64,000 nt of DNA from Sterolibacterium sp964500605 (GTDB lineage: Bacteria > Pseudomonadota > Gammaproteobacteria > Burkholderiales > Rhodocyclaceae), in NCBI GenBank assembly GCA_964500605.1, contig CAZCOS010000001.1, forward strand, positions 62,001 to 126,000, given 5' to 3'. The notes below the pieces were generated by a model. That model saw nothing but the letters and a program-made list of their open reading frames with translations. It was not told the DNA's origin and searched no databases. Both the position numbers and the translations under genes were made by a program. Of the stretch, positions 60,960-64,000 are shown one piece after another (within the stretch, counting starts at the first letter, position 1; each line of letters starts with the position of its first letter).

Positions 60960-61691
60960 ATGGCACGCCCGGCTCTTTCCGCTCAAACCTTGCGTGCCCT
61001 GTTTCACGCCCTACTATTCTCTCTCGGGCTCCATGCCCTGCTCCTCCTTCAGCAACCCCTTCCGGACAATCCCGCCCGAAACAGGCAGACCGCTCTCCGA
61101 GCACGCCTGCTTCCCCCCACATCTTCGACAAAGCCCACGGCGAAGCCCCTTTCGGCTTCGCAAAAAACAAGCCCCCACGAAAATCCCGAACCGTCCTCTG
61201 CGCCAGAACCGCCAAAGCCCTCACCAACCCCGGTGACTGCCGTCAAAGCCGAAGCATCACCAGCCCAATGGCTCGCAAGCAATCCGCAGAGGCCAGGAAC
61301 GCCTCAGCCGGAATCCGCTTCGGGCAGGCAAACGCTTGTCCACAAGGAATCTCCTGATCCTGCCCCAAACACGGAAAGCGAAGGGATACGCCAGTACCGC
61401 ATCGCACTGGCGCGTACGGCGCGTCTGCTGCGCAGCGAGCCAGATCGAACGCAGAAGAAGGAGACAAACGACCTCACGAACAATGTCAGGGTCGTGCGCC
61501 TCCAGCTGGAATTCGAAGCAGGGGGACAGCTTCAGGCTTGCACCCTGTTGGAAAGCAGCGGCCAAAACGTGCTGGACGCAAGAGCCCTCGAATGGATGAG
61601 CCGCGCCGCAAGACAAACCCGACTACCCGACGCGCTAACAGGACAACCCTTCCGGATCGCCCTCACACTGGAATTTGACCCGTCTGAATGA
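60960..61691 (+). CDS. TonB C-terminal domain-like protein
   Basis: 243 residues: an N-terminal membrane helix (about 12-32), a Pro/Ser/Lys-rich linker (about 35-130) and a TonB-like C-terminal domain (about 165-240; VRLQLEFEAGGQLQACTLLESSGQNVLDARALEW). No exbB or exbD is nearby, so energy coupling is not shown. It lies 10 bases after the DUF1624 gene. Confidence 0.75.
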   Translation: MARPALSAQTLRALFHALLFSLGLHALLLLQQPLPDNPARNRQTALRARLLPPTSSTKPTAKPLSASQKTSPHENPEPSSAPEPPKPSPTPVTAVKAEASPAQWLASNPQRPGTPQPESASGRQTLVHKESPDPAPNTESEGIRQYRIALARTARLLRSEPDRTQKKETNDLTNNVRVVRLQLEFEAGGQLQACTLLESSGQNVLDARALEWMSRAARQTRLPDALTGQPFRIALTLEFDPSE

Positions 61692-61917
61692 GCCACACCG
61701 AGCCCGGCTCAGGGCAATCGTATTTGATTTTCGATGATGGATTGCTCCCCGGCTTGTCCAGTGCGCCCGCCGGGGCGAGTCCCGGCAACGTTGAAAATGA
61801 AGCCGCACCTCGAAGCATCGCGCAAAGAGGGTTCGGAGCGAATGACCATTCAGAGCGAGTGTGGATTCGCCTCTACGGGGTGGGAAAATTTCAAATGGAA
61901 TTACCCTAGAGCCCAGC
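61692..61917. other. Intergenic gap with a doubtful 73-codon frame
   Basis: A 73-codon frame (61688-61909) starts at an ATG overlapping the TonB-like stop, but its codons and composition look non-coding and no family fits. No hairpin terminator was recognised for either flanking convergent gene. Confidence 0.35.
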
Positions 61918-62463
61918 TCAAGGAGGCGGCAAATCAGCGCAGAGAAAATTGAACTGCCCCACCGCGCGGTCGGCCAGGTAATGGCGCAGGGTCAGGGCAA
62001 TGGTCCGAAAGGCAATGGCCTCCCAGGGAATCTGCTCTGCGCTGAACAAAGCGATTTCCAGCGTTTCAACCCCTGCTGCAAAATCCGTATCCAGCAGACG
62101 GGCTTCGTAGATCGCGTGAATCTGGCTGATGTGCGGCACGCTGATGAGGGTGTAGAGCCGCCCCAGCTCCACCCGTGCACAGGCCTCCTCACGGGTTTCG
62201 CGCAAGGCGGCTTCGGCCATGGTTTCATTGTTTTCCATGAAGCCGGCGGGCAGTGTCCAGAGGCCATATCGCGGCTCGATAGCGCGACGGCAAAGGAGGA
62301 TACGGCCTTCCCACACGGGCAACGTGCCGACCACCAGCTTGGGGTTCTGATAATGAATCTGCCCGCAGGCATCACAAACAGCGCGCGGCAGGCTATCCCC
62401 CTCCGGTACCCGGAAGTGGGTCGGGGTACCGCATTGGCTGCAAAAATTGATTTTTGGTTCCAT
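61918..62463 (-). CDS. NUDIX hydrolase with N-terminal zinc ribbon
   Basis: 181 residues. CSQCGT and CDACGQIHYQNPK form a zinc ribbon. The NUDIX box GFMENNETMAEAALRETREE is intact through the REx2EE core, followed by Ala where Gly/Val is usual. Related to NudC/YfcD-type enzymes; hydrolysis of a nucleoside diphosphate derivative is inferred. Confidence 0.9.
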   Translation of the reverse strand: MEPKINFCSQCGTPTHFRVPEGDSLPRAVCDACGQIHYQNPKLVVGTLPVWEGRILLCRRAIEPRYGLWTLPAGFMENNETMAEAALRETREEACARVELGRLYTLISVPHISQIHAIYEARLLDTDFAAGVETLEIALFSAEQIPWEAIAFRTIALTLRHYLADRAVGQFNFLCADLPPP

Positions 62464-62496
62464 GGCCCACCCATTCTATTTCAGGAGCAGGCCGTC

Positions 62497-63930
62497 TTAC
62501 GGAGAATGTGGCGACGGCGTTTCCGTTCCTCCCCCCAGGTTCTTCAACAAGGTCGCGTGACTGAGCAGGGCCTGCCCCTGAAGCCCAAGAAGGGTGCGCC
62601 GGGCATTCAAGGCCGCGGTTTGCGTCGTCACCACATTCAGATACGACAGAATGCCCGCCCGGTACTGGTTTTCGGCAATGCGCCGGGCTTCTTCGGCAGC
62701 TCGAACCGCGCGAGTCTGGCTTTCGATTTCTTCCCGCAAGGCACGCAGGCTGGCCAGATTGTCTTCCACTTCCTGAAAAACCGTCAGCACCGTCTGGCGA
62801 TAAAACGCCACATTCTTGTCGTAAGCGGCAACAGCCCCTTCTTCCTGTGCTCGCCGTGCGCCGCCATCCAGGAGGCTTAGGGCCAACGTGGGGCCCAGCG
62901 ACCAGAAGCGATGCGGCTGGGTGAGCAGTTCCGAAAAACGGCTGTTCTGACCGCCCGTGCTGACACTGAAGCTCAAACTGGGAAACCAGGCTGCCCGAGC
63001 GACTCCGATGGCGGCATTGGCCGCAGCCATGCGTCGCTCTGAGGCAGCCACATCTGGACGACGTTCCAGCAGGGTGGCGGGCAGCAAATCCGGCAAGGCG
63101 GGCAATTCGGGCAAGCCCGGGCGTGCGGCGAGAGCCGGAAGGTTGAATTGGGCGGGTAGCTGACCCACCAGCAGGGCAAGGGCATGTTCAAGGCGGGCCC
63201 GCTGGGCAGAAAGCTCGCTGGCTTGTGTCCGGGCCGATTCCAGTTGCGTTTCGGCCTGAACGACATCCAGACGGCTGACCACGCCCGCTTGATGGCGATG
63301 ACGGGTGATTTCCAGCGATCGTGCATAAGCCTCGACGGTTTCCTTCAACAAGACCTGCTGGGCCTCGATCGTCCGGAGCTGGAAATAGGTCTGAGCCAGC
63401 GTCAGTTGAGCAGAAAGCAGGGCCGACTGCCAATCCGCCTGCGCAGCTTCGAACGAGGCTTGTCCGGCCTCGATATGACGTCCGCGCTGCCCCCACAGAT
63501 CCGCCTCCCAGCTTGCATTGAGCGCGAGCTTCACATTATGGGTGGGCGGTGCTTGCAGCCCACTGGCTGAAGCGGCGGATTGGCTGCGTGTCCCTGCCAG
63601 ACTCAAGCCCAGCGTGGGCGAGACAGCTGCCTGCACGGTGGCGAGCAGGGCCTGCGCCTCGCGCAACTGCGCACCGGCGGCTGCAACATTCTGGTTGGAA
63701 GAGGCCACCTGTTTCATCAACGCGTCCAGCCCTGCATCCCCATAGACGGTCCACCAATCACCGCGCGGCTGCTGGTCCTGAGGGCGGGCCGTCTGCCAGG
63801 GACCGTCCTCCTTGAAATGTGACGCCTGCGGCCATTCGGGACGGTGGTAGTCCGGCCCCACGGCACAGGAAGACAAGCCAAGAAGAAGAAAAACTGCTGA
63901 CAGCGGGACAGGCCACACAGAAGATTTCAT
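62497..63930 (-). CDS. Outer-membrane efflux lipoprotein, NodT/OprM family
   Basis: 477 residues from ATG 63930. A signal peptide with lipobox LSSC, then CAVGPDYHRPEWP, the conserved start of NodT-type TolC homologues. Two OEP repeats of long helices and beta strands follow (QLREAQALLATVQAAVSPTL; VRAAEEARRIAENQYRAGIL). It forms the outer-membrane duct of a tripartite drug or metabolite exporter. The inner-membrane partner is probably upstream, past the right edge. Confidence 0.93.
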   Translation of the reverse strand: MKSSVWPVPLSAVFLLLGLSSCAVGPDYHRPEWPQASHFKEDGPWQTARPQDQQPRGDWWTVYGDAGLDALMKQVASSNQNVAAAGAQLREAQALLATVQAAVSPTLGLSLAGTRSQSAASASGLQAPPTHNVKLALNASWEADLWGQRGRHIEAGQASFEAAQADWQSALLSAQLTLAQTYFQLRTIEAQQVLLKETVEAYARSLEITRHRHQAGVVSRLDVVQAETQLESARTQASELSAQRARLEHALALLVGQLPAQFNLPALAARPGLPELPALPDLLPATLLERRPDVAASERRMAAANAAIGVARAAWFPSLSFSVSTGGQNSRFSELLTQPHRFWSLGPTLALSLLDGGARRAQEEGAVAAYDKNVAFYRQTVLTVFQEVEDNLASLRALREEIESQTRAVRAAEEARRIAENQYRAGILSYLNVVTTQTAALNARRTLLGLQGQALLSHATLLKNLGGGTETPSPHSP

Positions 63931-63946
63931 GAGGAAGCATCCAGAT

Positions 63947-64000
63947 TCAGAGGTGCAGTCTTTGCGTTCGCACCACATGCCGCGCGAGATTGTCGATGAC
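63947..64000 (-). CDS. 3' tip of an upstream gene, right edge
   Basis: A frame open from the window edge ends at TGA 63947-63949, 16 bases before the NodT-like ATG; the visible peptide ends RHVVRTQRLHL. It may be the inner-membrane or periplasmic part of the same exporter, but 17 residues are too few to assign. Confidence 0.3.
   Translation of the reverse strand, partial: VIDNLARHVVRTQRLHL

Noticed and set aside
1..64000. CRISPR arrays, tRNA/rRNA genes, insertion sequences, prophage or integrase
   Set aside because: None found by eye: no regularly spaced repeats, no cloverleaf-like sequence with CCA end and no transposase or integrase motifs.

Overview
The window reads as a contiguous piece of a betaproteobacterial chromosome. 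DUF3460, DUF3025 and DUF934 proteins, the CysB-type regulator, the complete system I cytochrome c maturation set, and the phoL-ybeY-corC-lnt order all point that way. I cannot name the genus. Base composition is fairly GC-rich, with one clearly AT-rich patch near 42.8-43.9 kb. No rRNA, tRNA, CRISPR array, transposase or phage gene was seen.

Layout. 1-0.8 kb: the 3' end of a RelA/SpoT gene and a small DUF3460 gene. 0.86-7.75 kb, minus strand: ccmABCDEFGHI, with a duplicated ccmE tail between ccmE and ccmF. 7.9-24 kb: housekeeping genes (SDR, mutY, an MBL hydrolase, mscL, an AsmA-like protein, carbonic anhydrase, pyrC-rsmI, yraN, a secreted HIRAN protein, gmhA, a BON lipoprotein, rfaE2, orphan norEF-like genes, dusC, an HDOD protein, cysB). 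24-27.8 kb: an assimilatory sulfur operon (TauE-like exporter, cysI, DUF934, cysH). 27.8-28.5 kb: a lone flgA.

28.8-46.9 kb: the most interesting part, a single 18-kb operon for a type IV filament or type II secretion-like machine. Its genes mostly overlap by about 4 nt. It resembles the MSHA pilus set (MshL-type secretin, MshN-like TPR protein, MshM/ExeA-like ATPase, MshE ATPase, MshG platform), but it carries seven class III prepilins. Three of these (744, 367 and 407 aa) continue beyond the pilin domain into Ala/Gly-rich hydrophobic segments like membrane-inserting helical hairpins. Four share a conserved Pro-Cys-Pro-Asp loop resembling a calcium-binding loop. No retraction ATPase or prepilin peptidase is present here, so those would have to come from elsewhere in the genome.

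47-64 kb: rpiA, a Spy/CpxP-like protein, a PIN-PhoH protein, bcp, an Arn-type lipid A modification cluster in which the two ArnA activities are separate genes (arnC, formyltransferase, decarboxylase, arnD; no arnB or arnT seen), a DUF6929-like protein, phoL-ybeY-corC-lnt, a DUF1624 membrane protein, a TonB-like protein, a NUDIX hydrolase, and a NodT-type outer-membrane efflux lipoprotein with the 3' tip of a further gene at the right edge.
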